From positions 117,819 to 181,818 of the forward strand of contig MNCI01025002.1 in the NCBI GenBank assembly GCA_015680685.1: DNA of 64,000 nt, written 5' to 3'. A model generated the notes under the pieces. That model searched no databases. It was not told the DNA's origin and was given only the letters and a program-made list of their open reading frames with translations. Positions 22,159 through 33,400 of this stretch are shown piece after piece. Positions within the stretch are counted from its first letter, which is position 1, and each line of letters opens with the position of its first letter. Source of the DNA: Gnetum montanum. Lineage: Eukaryota; Streptophyta; Gnetopsida; Gnetales; Gnetaceae. The translations under genes were made by a program, and so were the position numbers.

Positions 22159-25075
22159 ATGGCACCCAAACCAAGGCATCCAAGGGACGAAGGACCATCA
22201 CAACCGAGGGATAAGCATCCACGAACCGGAAGGGGACGAGGCATGCAACAACCAGAGAATGCAGAGGGCTCTCATGCAATTGGCCTCCTTCACGAAGGAC
22301 CTGATGTGGAATCTATCCATCAGATTCTTGAAGAGAAGATGCCCAGAGAGCAATCGCAGGGAGATGAAACTCTGGGGATAGCACCAAGGCTTTAGGTTAC
22401 CCTTACCCAAGCCTGTCTTGATGCTATCAAGCAGCAAGAAGTGCAACGGATGGTCCTACAAGAGCTAAACTTTGGACCATTTCTTGAAAATGCACCAGAA
22501 GATGTGAGACTCCAATTGCAAAATTCTCCTATGTGGTCAATCATCACAACCAGTGATGAATGGTACCTAGGAGAAACCTATCTCTTCTGGACAAATCAGT
22601 AGTAAGGATTAAGGACATTTATGTCTCTTACTCTGCAGAGGCAATAGCGCAAGCTCTAGGGTTGCCAGAGACTAGAGCAGATGTGGCAGAGATCCCAAAA
22701 CAAGCAGACCCTAAGATAAAAGGGGAGTGGATCCGGTGGTGCTATGGGGTAGATCACAAGGAGTTTAGCACCTTAACCACCATAGAGAGGGTATATTCCA
22801 AGATCGCGTCTTACCATTTAAACCAAACAGTAAGACCCAGTAAAATCACAGCCTTCTCCGCTCGCACCTGTGCCACCTTGAGTGGAAAATTTCCAATGAG
22901 TCTTTCGTAGCTGATATTCTTGAAAATTGAAAAGAGGTTCAACAAAAGTGAATGTGCGAGCTCTCCCCTTTCCCTACCTAATCAAAAAATTATGTAAATG
23001 GGCAAGGATAGCACACTACGCCAATGATACACTTCAACATGCCCTAATTGCCTCATGGCGTGAAATGATGAAAGATAGGACTCCTGCCACTACACAAATG
23101 AAGGAAGAGCAGCAACCACCTCCACCACCTACACAAACAACAAGGTCGGGTTCACAAACTATCGCAAAACACATCCTCGAAATCTGACAATCTCTCTTGA
23201 GCCAGCAAGAGCAATCTGGCAGGATTGGTGGAGGGGAAGACCCTTTAGTTTATCGCCCTACAATGAGCCACCTAGAGCAAGTGGCTCGATCAGTTAGTTT
23301 GTTAGAAAGAGCAGGGCTAGTGTTCTCCACCGCATGAACACAAGTACCAGCAAGAACAAATCCTAGCATCTAAGAGGTAACAGTATCAACCCAACAGCTA
23401 TTTCTTAAAATTTTAGGGAATGCTGTTACCTTCTCGATACACTTGGAGGATGGTGAAGGGGCAACAATCTTGGTGATGCAGCACCAGGGACAGAAGATTG
23501 CAGCTGAAGTGGTTGCTAATACAATTGCTACGGTTCTCAACGCACCGACGATGCCTGTACCAGATGTACATGGGCTTCAAGACGTACAGGCATCTGCCAA
23601 AACTTCACGTAGTAGGATTGATGCAACATAACATGAAGAATTGTTGAATCGACTGGTGGGAACCGGGCAACCACTTCCGGATGTCTTTGACCTTCTAGAT
23701 AACATAACTGCAACCTAGTCAGAGCTGCTTTCAATAAGGGGTAAGAGCATCGTCTTGGAAGAGCAACTTAAAGTTGCTCAAGCCACTTGTCAACTCTTGG
23801 CAACAGAAGTTGCCCAGTTAAGAACCCAACTTGCCAATCCAGCTCTCCTCAACCGTGAGTTCACCAGAGATGAAGCTTTTCAAAAGCTTCAAGATAAACT
23901 TCAAATAGTTGAGGATGAGCAAGAGTCGGCAATCTTTGATAAGGCCTTGACAGATGCTCAGACATATCATTTAGACAAGGACTTGGTAGAGGTTCGCCAG
24001 GAGAATGTCAGGTTGACCACGGAGGTCCATCGCCTATGTAATGTTGGTGCTAAAAACGAGCACATGAAAAATTTTATTCACCAATAGCAGGAAGAGCAAA
24101 CAAGGGTGAGTGCTGATGTAAGAAGGTTGGCCGCTGAGAACCAAAATCTGTCTATGGAGAAGGTTCCAACCTTGCGACAGAAATCTGCCATTGAAGTTGC
24201 TACTTGGAAGAACGAGGCCCTAAAATTTGAAAAAGTCAAGAATCATTACAGGGACCAAATGGGACTGCAAAAGGAAGTAAATGAGAAGCAGATTCAAGTT
24301 GCAAAGGCCAAGCTAAACCAAGTTCTCCAGTAGCTTCAAGAAGGAGGCGAGGTATGGCAACCTATCTTTGATGGGTTGAATGCCTACAATCACGCTGAAA
24401 TCCGCCTCAAGAAGTTGTAGATTGAAGAAATGATAAAATACATGGAGCTCGCCAACCTTCGTTATGCAAACCTAGCCAAGCTCACAGCTGGGAGACCGCG
24501 GTCTGATTTGGAGAAGTGGCCACCTCGTATTCTTTATACAAGGGCGAGTTCCAAGCGCACAAAGCAACAAAGCAGAAATTGGAAACAGTAAACATAGAAC
24601 TGGAGGTTCTCTGCACAAATTTTGAAGGACAGCGTGCAGTCGTGAAGAACTTGGCCTGCCAAATGACTAACTACTAGCAGCTACAGACATCAATTCGAGC
24701 GTTCGACATCGAACGAAAATAGTTCACAACATGGTTCGTCAACTTGAAAGAACTCTTCCTGGCACTGCCATGCCCTTGGGAGGTTCCAGTTCCAGCACAC
24801 ATTGGTAAAGCCACCTAGACAGTGAACAACCCTAGAAGCAAAGAGGAAAAAATGAGGACCCTTTTGAAGGCTTTCCTGTTGCCTCCAGAAGTTGCAACTG
24901 CTGCGGGACAACCATCATTCGTGCCACCGCCATTGCATGGGCCAGAGGCTAGTGAAGGTCTGTCGAAAGGGAATGGTGTAACCTTCCCCGAAAAGTTTTG
25001 CATCCTTCTACACGGCAAAAACTCCAGGACCGGCAAGGTGTTCAATTTTGTCTCTGAACACCATCATCTTTTGTA
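22159..25075 (+). pseudogene. accessory (env-position) ORF relic of element A
   Basis: Lies between gag and the 3' LTR, where env-like genes of plant gypsy elements sit. It begins with a basic, Pro/Arg/Gly-rich leader (MAPKPRHPRDEG). A globular region follows with WYLGETYLFW at 22561-22590, then S-x-YSKIASYHL and ALPFPYLIKKLCK (from 22960), and then a Gln/Pro-rich linker. A long coiled coil spans about 23750-24330 and a short tail ends at 25075. Element C encodes the same order. Element B has a related domain. The globular part resembles the domain annotated in plants as putative plant transposon protein (Transposase_32), from memory only. Several stops and frameshifts make this copy non-functional. 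Confidence 0.65.
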
Positions 25076-25216
25076 ATTTGTCCTTCTCTGTACACTCAGG
25101 CACTTGGTAAAATTGATGTTGTGTCATGTGTGTGTGTCGAGTCATCTGTGTTGTAAATAAAAGTCCATACCTTCCAAATTGTAGAGTAACTCGAGGCCAA
25201 GTTTTTACTCAGTCAT

Positions 25217-25223
25217 GGGGGTA
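25217..25223 (+). promoter_or_regulatory. polypurine tract of element A
   Basis: GGGGGTA directly before the TGATGAAG that starts the 3' LTR. It is short but in the expected place. Confidence 0.5.
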
Positions 25224-26133
25224 TGATGAAGTGTCAATTGGTTCATGCGTTTACTAGGCCGCGTATACGGGGTACCTATTTCGGCCTATAAGTAAGAGGG
25301 CCTTCCGCCTCATTTAGGTATCTTCCATGCATCGACGTGGCCCCGTTTACGCGGCACCTATTTCGGCCTATTAATAAGAGGGCCTTCCGTCTCATTTAGG
25401 TACCTTTTTGTTAGTTGTAGCAAAGCTCTTGCAGTTTGTTCCCGCGAGAGTTAGAATATTTTCCAAGTGCCCACAGTAGGTGTAAGAAGGTATCCAGCTC
25501 TTTATTCGAGCCCTGATGTATCTGAGCCCATTGGCATGAACGGCAATAAAGACAAGCTTTCAAGCATTCCTTGTAGCATTTGGTCTTAGCCATTTCTATG
25601 CATTTCTAGCTTAATATTTATATGCTTTAATAATTACTTAAGTTTCTCTTATTATTCGTCTAATCGCTATCACTCATTCATAGTTCATAGAAACCATAAG
25701 TACGACCATCTTGAACGTAAACCCAACGCTTGGTAACTCAGTGATGCTTAACGTCTGGTAACCCAGTAGTGGTTAGGAGATGCTTAGGATGTGCCCAGAA
25801 GATGGGATCTAATACTTATGCTAGGAATAGTTAAGATACAGATTAGGATAATTATAGATTAGATGATATTTCATTCCTTACTTTCCATACCTTAATTAGA
25901 CACCAAAAGATAAAGTAAAAAGCCATAAAAATTAGTTGCCTCAATCTCACTTAACCATTGCCACTAGATACTCACAAGTGAGGTTGAGAAAACAACGACC
26001 GTTCTAACAAAGGGTTTTGTTGGTTAAGGGTCTGGTGTATGTTAAGTGCTTACAGTCTATGGAATTCGACCGAGTTGCATGTGAACGCCATTGATTCGCA
26101 TGGTTGGACATAGGGGTACCTAGTCACTCATCA
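25224..26133 (+). mobile_element. element A 3' LTR with duplicated core promoter
   Basis: 910 bp, homologous to 16648-17551. Near its start the segment holding TTTCGGCCTATAA-TAAGAGG and CTCATTTAGGTA is present twice (about 25266-25322 and 25350-25403), while a roughly equal stretch of the 5' LTR (about 16690-16740) is missing. The similar total length is therefore coincidental. Confidence 0.85.
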
Positions 26134-26230
26134 ATCACCTAAGTATCAATCCGAAGGGATCATTAATCGAACAACCTCAATGGAGTAACACAACCAAAGA
26201 GCACATGCATATCACAACACAATTTCAAAA

Positions 26231-26244
26231 ATGTTATGATACCA
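26231..26244 (-). promoter_or_regulatory. primer-binding site of element F
   Basis: On the minus strand this reads TGGTATCATAACAT, two bases inside the F 5' LTR. The first eight bases match the tRNA-iMet primer site (TGGTATCAGAGC). It sets the orientation of F. Confidence 0.6.
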
Positions 26245-26246
26245 TC

Positions 26247-26826
26247 TATAACAATGTTGCCTCGACGTTGTCCAGCACCCCAAGGAATTCATTAAGATCC
26301 AATGGATCTGGGACGAAAGACCTAGGGAATACGCCTCAAGCAAGCAATCAACTCAAGAGTGAGTGCAAGTAGAAACACAACTTCTTAACATATATGGCAA
26401 CGCACCTCACGGAGGGTAACCAACTCCAAAATGAGGACCATGCAAACAAGCACACAAACAACCTTGTAGACAACATTGGTGGGAGGGGAAATGATGCACT
26501 TACAAGGGAAGGTGCCTCACCCCCAGATCCCTCACAATCTAGTACAAGGTGTGGTCTGGCACCGCACCAAAACTATCTAGTCTTAGCTACCTACATATCT
26601 ACGACCATCGTAGAATCAAGGCGACATAGTTCTCCGCAATGAGGGTAGAATGAAGAGGATTTAAGAGAGAGTTACAACAAGAGGGTGTCTTGTTGCTAGC
26701 TTGGTACCGCCAAGCCGAAATGGATTTTCTAACACTTGAGTCACCCACGGGGGCCTCAAAGTGTTCCATGGCCCCCGAACCATGAAGAGAGCCCAGGAGT
26801 ACCACCACCCTGGGACATCTCTCACA
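26247..26826 (-). mobile_element. element F 5' LTR
   Basis: Direct-repeat partner of 10807-11381. On the minus strand it begins TGTGAGAGATGTCCC and ends next to the primer site. Confidence 0.8.
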
Positions 26827-26831
26827 ATCAT
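26827..26831. repeat. target site duplication of element F, right copy
   Basis: ATCAT, identical to 10802-10806. Confidence 0.8.
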
Positions 26832-27098
26832 CCCTTTGGCTAGATGGCCTAACTATGGTGGTAGTGTTGGATTGCCTTTTAAGGTTCTAAGTGTCATAGA
26901 AAGGTAACCCAAGGGTGTTAACAAGTATACTAACCATTACATGAATAAAGTTTTGTTGTTATTTTTTTCTATTCAATTATATGTTCATTCATAATTATTT
27001 TTCATGTTAAATGAGCAATTGAGTTATTTTCATGTGATACAATGATTTTTCACAACAAAAGATCGTATTTCATTGATATCTGGGAACGGGATGTCACA
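26832..27098 (+). mobile_element. element G 5' LTR, right part
   Basis: Continues the LTR broken at 10806 and ends in GGGATGTCACA, the inverted match of the TGTAACATCCC at 10593. It is followed at once by a primer-binding site. Confidence 0.7.
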
Positions 27099-27100
27099 TT

Positions 27101-27113
27101 TGGTATTAGAGCA
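27101..27113 (+). promoter_or_regulatory. primer-binding site of element G, tRNA-iMet type
   Basis: TGGTATTAGAGCA differs by one C-to-T change from the canonical TGGTATCAGAGCA. It starts two bases after the LTR end, so the LTR is a 5' LTR of a plus-strand element. Confidence 0.8.
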
Positions 27114-27829
27114 AATCACGATTCAGGAGTGAAAGTGAAAGAAAAAGAGAAAAATATTATTAATGTCTTATTATTAATAGAAGGGGATACATCACAAAGA
27201 GGGGATATGAAAAGAATGGACGTACAAGAAATTAAGCATCCGATTTAAAAACTTGAAGGAGATCTTTGGTTATTTTGGATTAGGTCTCATGTTCATTTTT
27301 GGTGGAGTCATCCTTGTAGAGTACATTCCAACATCCAATCAAACCATCATATAGAGTTGCATAATGTATTTTGTGACACTTTTCACTACAGCCTTTGCAA
27401 GTTCAGATTCCAACAAGTTGACTTGAAGAGTCTGTTGTGTCACATCTTCCTATTATTCCTTCTCCTTTCTCAGTATACATAAGATTAGGACTATAAGTAT
27501 TAAAAAAATATGGAGGGAGAGAAGAGAGTATATATATAAGGAAGATTCATTACTTACGCAAAGTTGATCATTTTCAATTTGAAGTATGCGCTCACAGTTC
27601 AACAAGTGTTGAGCCAAACAATGAATAGAAAAAAGAAAATTTTAGAAGAGTATCAAAAAATATGGTGCAAATAATAAAACAAAATCCATGAAATTTTTAC
27701 AAACTTTTTAAACATATATTTTCTCCAAACAATGATATTCCATTGTACAAACTAAAGAGTTTTACAAAAATTTGTTTCATACCTAGTTGCATGCTATAAG
27801 ATATTCTACCATTTATATATGATGAAGTA
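27114..27829 (+). other. start of element G interior, no coding recognised
   Basis: AT-rich, with a GAGTGAAAGTGAAAGAAAAAGAG purine stretch soon after the primer site. No gag motif was found, and no second G LTR is visible downstream, so G is truncated or its 3' end is unrecognisable. Confidence 0.5.
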
Positions 27830-28610
27830 ATCAACAGAATTGAAAAATTAGCTTCTAGAAAAGCTATAAATGTAAAAAGGTTATATCTTGAAATATTAAA
27901 ATGTGGTGGAGAGTTAGTTTAGAGAGAGACTTGGAAAATGCTTAATGAAAAACTTCAAAATAGTTTGACCAAATAGTGAATAATTAGTAGAACTAAAATG
28001 GTTTTTAAAAAAAGGCAAATCAAATTTAAATAATTATAGATTAATCATGATCAATAACATGTTTGCAATTTTATTAGGTACCACTTTGGAGAAAAATTGG
28101 GATGTTGGGTAGAAAAAAATAATTTAAATGCAATTTTACAAGAAAGATTTAGAAAAAAAAAACATTCTTCAATTGATTATTTAGTTATTCTTAGATAGTA
28201 CATTGAACAAGCAAAGGACAAACAAAATAAACATTTATTTGCTTCATTAATTTTGCTAAAGTATTTGAATTTGATGTGAGAATATAATTATGGAGCAAAT
28301 TTATCAAAATTAAAGTTGATTCTGGTTTACTTAATGTCATCCAAAATTTATATGAAGAAATTTTTTCAATTAGAAAATGACGAAACTACAAAATCTTGTC
28401 AATTGTTCAACAATGTAGGAGTAAAGCAAGGCTGTCCCATTTCACCAATATTATTTAACATTTTTATTAATAAACTAAAAGAGTGGATTAAAGAGGTATC
28501 TACAAATCATGCCATTAAACTTGATCAATTATGGATATGACTTTTAATTTTTACAAATAATGTAGCACTAATTGCAAATTCAGAGATAGATGGTAAAATG
28601 GACATAAAAT
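27830..28610 (+). pseudogene. LINE (non-LTR) reverse transcriptase relic
   Basis: Broken frames show the order expected of plant non-LTR reverse transcriptases. A K-A-I-N-V-K-R-L region (about 27840-27900) stands for the usual NKAPGPDG block and is followed by E-I-L-K-C-G-G. Next come an N-Y-R-L-I block (about 28020) and GVKQGCPISPILFNIFINKL (28411-28470). The palm-domain Y/FADD is not readable. Many stops and frameshifts. The 5' endonuclease part and 3' tail were not found. Confidence 0.7.
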
Positions 28611-28624
28611 ACACTTTTTTAAAA

Positions 28625-28768
28625 AAGACACTTGATTTGGAAGCTCTAGGTCATGGGTTCAATTCCAATAGGCAATGCTAAGTTATATAAAGTTCTAATT
28701 GGACTATATATCTTGGAATATACCTATGTTTCACTTATGTCAAGTTCCAACACCCCACAAATACAAAT
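28625..28768 (+). repeat. dispersed repeat, copy 1 (SINE-like)
   Basis: Contains CATGGGTTCAATTCC, a good Pol III B-box match, then GGCAATGCTAAGTTATA and AAAGTTCTAATTGGACTATA. Related sequence occurs at 29705 and 35785, all on the plus strand. It could be the 3' part of a tRNA-derived SINE family. Confidence 0.45.
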
Positions 28769-29704
28769 TTATTTTTAAAAAAATAGATTCACTTTTATTG
28801 TTAAAACATGAGGGATAGCAATCCAAAATGAAATAGAATGTCTACATGTAACATCAATGAGAATGCTAATTAGGAAAGTTAGAATAAGATCATACCATGT
28901 CTAACTTGGAAATTAGAAGATGGCACAATGAACAACTTGAATATAAAATATTAACATATTATTAGGGTGTTGTAGAATAGATTTCTTCAAAAGAAAATGG
29001 CAAATCAATAAGAAATCTTTATATGACTTATTCAAGCTTCCAATGTTGGTTCTAAGTATTCAAGATTTATTTCTAACGTTGTATTTTGCACAAGCTAATT
29101 TATCTAACACATCCTTTGGGTCAATATAGACATAAAAATTTCAGATTAAGTTTTAGTTTCTGTACAATTAGATATATGCTATTATTGAGTATTGAACTTG
29201 TGGCTGCCATTTTAATAGTTATTATCATAAGCTTAAAGTCTAGGCATGTATTGAGAATGTTTTTCAGTATCTATAAAAAATGTAACAACAAACAAAATCT
29301 GTCTATTTAAGTATTGTTATTCCAGTTTGTCAAGGCAAGAGCATATGAAAATGTGTTTGGTTGTTACAGTATCATGAAGGCCTCTATCATAATCTTGTCA
29401 TTTCTTTCTTGTGTGTGTAGAAAAACCTTCATTCTTTGTAGGTTAGATATCAAATGACAATCCATTAGCAAATCTATTTTCAAATTCATTAATACAAATT
29501 TTTGGTTCACAATCACTAAAACCCCCATACATAATTCTAGTGAATCTCTAATCTCTTATTCAATCTTCTTTAAATCTCCTAGATTTCCTCACGATCTGTC
29601 ATCTCCCATTTATTTACTAGGACCTCCACACAAGCATTTGGCACTAACAAAAAGAAGTAAAACACTCTTCCTTCCATAAAGACAACAAAATTTATATAAC
29701 TTAA
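28769..29704. other. intergenic, no gene seen
   Basis: AT-rich, stops in every frame, no recognisable structure. Confidence 0.5.
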
Positions 29705-29855
29705 TTGCAAGACTCTTGATTTAGCGGTTATAAGTTTAATTTTAGTAAACAATGCCAAACTTATAAAGTTCTAATTAGATTTAGATATATTGAAGTTAAA
29801 TTATATATATTGTAGTGTATCTATGTTTTAATTGTTTCGGGTGTCAACACCCCTT
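29705..29855 (+). repeat. dispersed repeat, copy 2
   Basis: Diverged relative of 28625-28768: GACTCTTGATTTAG, AACAATGCCAAACTTATA and AAAGTTCTAATTAGATT occur in the same order. The B-box segment is decayed. Confidence 0.4.
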
Positions 29856-29940
29856 CAGATATTCTGTGCATTCAACAGTTATGTTAACTCCATGTACTTT
29901 TATCTTTTAATATTGAATTCCATTCTTTTTTTAAGCGTAG

Positions 29941-30008
29941 AAAGGCAATTTGGTGTTGAGGGCTGCTCCCAGATAAAGGCAATTTGGTGTTGAGGGCTGC
30001 TCCCAGAT
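29941..30008. repeat. 34-bp perfect tandem duplication
   Basis: 29941-29974 and 29975-30008 are identical. No N lies between them. It sits about 390 bp beyond the stop of the proteasome gene, in its 3' flank. Confidence 0.85.
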
Positions 30009-30400
30009 GCACTAGTGTTATAAAGGGACTGAGTGCAACGTTCTCCTAGTGCCTTGGCCGTAGTCGGAGCTGCAACGTTCTATCAACTAAACCAAGATGC
30101 TTTGGAGGTAGTTGGAGCTATGCAATAAAGAAAGGGAGGCAAGAGTACCCACGAGATGCAATATCTATGGCGTAACACGCCCTGTAGCCCGGAATAAGGC
30201 CAAGAAAGCAACTGACAAGACTGAATAAATACCCAAACAATTCGTATATAACAATCAGAAAGCACATTCCAACATTAAATATCCATGAGAAAATTGTTTT
30301 CTAAACAAATATAATCAAAGGATCTCTTCCAGACAAAAAAACAAACTCGAATAGTTGAATTGTAGACAGACATCATCAGAGTTCCCTAAACAGAATGCTT

Positions 30401-33400
30401 TCACTCTTCCATTGCATCACCCTCAATGATGTCAACCTTCTCCCGAAGAGGTATAATTTTGGTAGAAAGCACCTCTGCACAGAAAATATCAGCAATCATA
30501 AATGACCTCCCTGGTTAAAAGCAATATGTTACCGTCAAAAATTTTAGTTACAATCAACGGATAGTAACACTTCCATTACAAACGAAGAAATAAATATAAC
30601 TTCTTATGAAAGACATTTTGATAGCCAGGTGAGCATCCAAATCTAGTTAATTGTTCCAACTTCTAAAGCAATGATATGGTATAACTCTTAACATTATTTT
30701 AGGTCTCAGGTCTTTCAGGGGTTCCTATTAAAACCCATGTCCATGATGCATACTTTAGCCTAAGGACCGTGATCACCAAAAATAAAAAATAAATCAGAGG
30801 GATAAAAGCAGGAGCTCTAACACATTTCATAATCTTGGTGTGACTTAACCCCAACATGGGCTAAATCACTAGCTTAGTTATATATTTATAATATATATGT
30901 ATAATTTGGCCAAGAGAATCTTGCAAATGTTGAATTGAATTTTACTTCATCTACTTTGTTATAAAAATTATCCAGGTGGCCATTTTACCACATTCAATAT
31001 ATTCAATAACTATTTTGATTAGATCACTGTGATTACATGTGAAGAAGGATAATTAGTTCTAAGTTTGTTAATAAATCTTGTGTTGCAAAACATTTTTGAA
31101 TTCTCATGGATTGTTGTTATCTATGCATGCTTCCCTTGCATGAATTTTGTTTGTTATGCATTGCAACACCAAGACAAACATAGAAATCGTGGATTCTCTT
31201 GGAACACATATGTTGGCATTATAGATGAAAATATTATTTGGCGTTACTGATAGGTTTCCTTAGAGCAATAAGGATGGAAAATTATTTAGTGTTACCTAGA
31301 GGTTCTCTTAGAACATTATGGAAAATTAAACTAGGCAGATGAATCAGACAATAATTTTCTATGGTCGGTTGTCTAGTCCCTGAACAGAAACTCTAATACA
31401 TGAGACATCTGAGTGATAAAATTTCTAGGAAAACGTCAACTTTGATCATACTAATCACTTAAAGGTAGACATTGGCTCTCTAATACTTAAGGAATATTTT
31501 CAGTTTCCTAAAACAATTAAGTGATAACCCAAGCAACTCTATATAAAAACTGCATAAGTTTGAAAATGTTACAAACCGGTATGCCCCTTTGCAAATGAAT
31601 ATCCCCTCGTGCTAGCATAGGTACGAGAATTTGCAATATCATAATTCCGCAAGTATTCCTTATGACCCTGTTAAATGGTTCAAATATAGAAGTTAATGGG
31701 AAAAAAATAAGACGCAAAAGAAGTTAAATGAATATACACAATTAAAATACCACACCTTTGTGATTACACAAATATCAACATTGCTCCCACTTCCAAGGTC
31801 ATTGAATATTCCTGATCGGATAGCATCCTTAACAACGTCTATTCCCTCCTCCCTCTGCAATAACAGTTAGCACCAGAAAGGGATACTTGATCAATAGATT
31901 TGTAAGTAGTGTGTATGCGTGTGTTTTTTAATGAAAACGAAAATATAAATTACATAAATAATGATCAAATTTTCAAGGAACCTTAATTACCCTCAAAATT
32001 TATCTGTAACAAAAAATAAAACATTTAACCCCACAGAAGGTAGCCAGCCATCCTAACAGATCCTTGATGCAGTGTTTGAGAATTGTGATGACTAGTCATT
32101 GAAACTACTACAAGCCAATCTAAACAAAGATGAACCAATAGGTTTTCTTTTCTTTTCTTTTTTGTCAGCCTTGAGGTAACTAGGTTCTTCAAAAGCTCAA
32201 ATCACTAAGGAAAGAAATCATCAGACAGTTGAATTTTTAATTCTTAAAACAATCTTCTTTTTATCTATTCCAAAAAAATAAGTCCAAAATTTTAAGACAA
32301 TTTTTGGTCATAATCTAAGGTCACAGCAGTTATCAATGTCATTTTGTTCTGTTTCTTAATCCAGCCAGAAGGCATGTGAAATCCAGTGTTCCTTGAAACA
32401 ATCATTTATCCACCATTTGTACTTATTTGTCATAAACCTACAGATTTTCCACTCTTTCTTGACTTCCCTCCTTACTCATCAAAGTCCAACTGCAATCATG
32501 TAACCTTTCCAACAACATACATCAAGCAAACTCCTATACTGTTTTCCAGTAGCCAATAAGCTAAATAGCAGTTGGGTATAGTTTTCCTCTCTTGACTCTA
32601 CATAATGCAGTAATGAAACAAGATGATATCCCCACTCTCCTATTTCTTAGGTTCTCAATCATTTCTGGAGGTAAATAATATGTTCATGCAAAAATCTAAA
32701 AGCTACTGCATGCACCCACAAGACATACAGAATCCCAACCCCACAGTTCTTCAGACCCAAAAATGATAAGATGATGGAGCTCTTCAAGTTTACTAGATTA
32801 TACATTGAAAAGTTTCTACTTGATGCACAGTAGCCCACCCCACAAAATGGATGCTTAATCTTGAAAAATAAATAAATTATGCAAGATATAAATAAGTTTG
32901 GTTCAGCATCAATGTTCCGATATTTTTAAATAATTGCTCACAAACCACTCAATATTGTGCACTGTCACTAAAACAAACAAACTGGGATGTCCAAAACGGA
33001 GCATCCACTTAGCCAGTCTTGCATAAAAATCCAATACAAAAAGTATGTCATAAGATCTCCAAAATACCTACTGTAATATAGGATAAAAAACTACTTTTAT
33101 ATCATATATTGAATCCAACAAAATTTTTTACCAAAAAATCAGGACTGATACATGCATTAATGAAGTACTGTGGTTGGAATCCTAACACAAGACTTTACAT
33201 AATCAAAAGTTTCACAGGAAATTACAAATTTGAACAAGATAGTGTATAGATTCAATAGATTCACAAATGCATGTTTTTGATGTTCTTAAGATTTTGATGG
33301 TGTAGAAACTCCATAGCAGGTGTGTATCATCAAATTCCCTTTTCCCTTTGTTCATGGAGAAAAGCATCCTAGCAATGATTAAAACAGATACAAATCCAAG

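Larger units (their letters stand above)
16648..26133 (+). mobile_element. element A, pol-less Ty3/gypsy-type LTR element
   Basis: A complete, 9.5-kb element: 5' LTR 16648-17551, primer site 17553-17570, gag relic 17718-20180, gap-containing spacer, accessory ORF relic 22159-25075, purine tract 25217-25223, 3' LTR 25224-26133. The flanking 5-mers ATCAT (16643-16647) and ATCAC (26134-26138) are a target duplication with one mismatch. No protease, reverse transcriptase or integrase was found between gag and the accessory ORF, so A looks non-autonomous, although 217 bases are missing in a gap. It is inserted into element F. Confidence 0.85.
10807..26826 (-). mobile_element. element F, LTR retrotransposon without recognisable genes
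   Basis: The two LTRs (10807-11381 and 26247-26826) are direct repeats of about 575-580 bp bounded by an exact 5-bp duplication. Orientation is minus: a primer site like tRNA-Met (TGGTATCA then decayed) abuts the right LTR, and a purine tract abuts the left LTR. F's own interior is 11382-16642 plus 26134-26246, because element A sits inside it. I found no gag, protease, reverse transcriptase or integrase motif on either strand, so F is either a large non-coding (LARD-like) element or too decayed to read. Confidence 0.8.
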
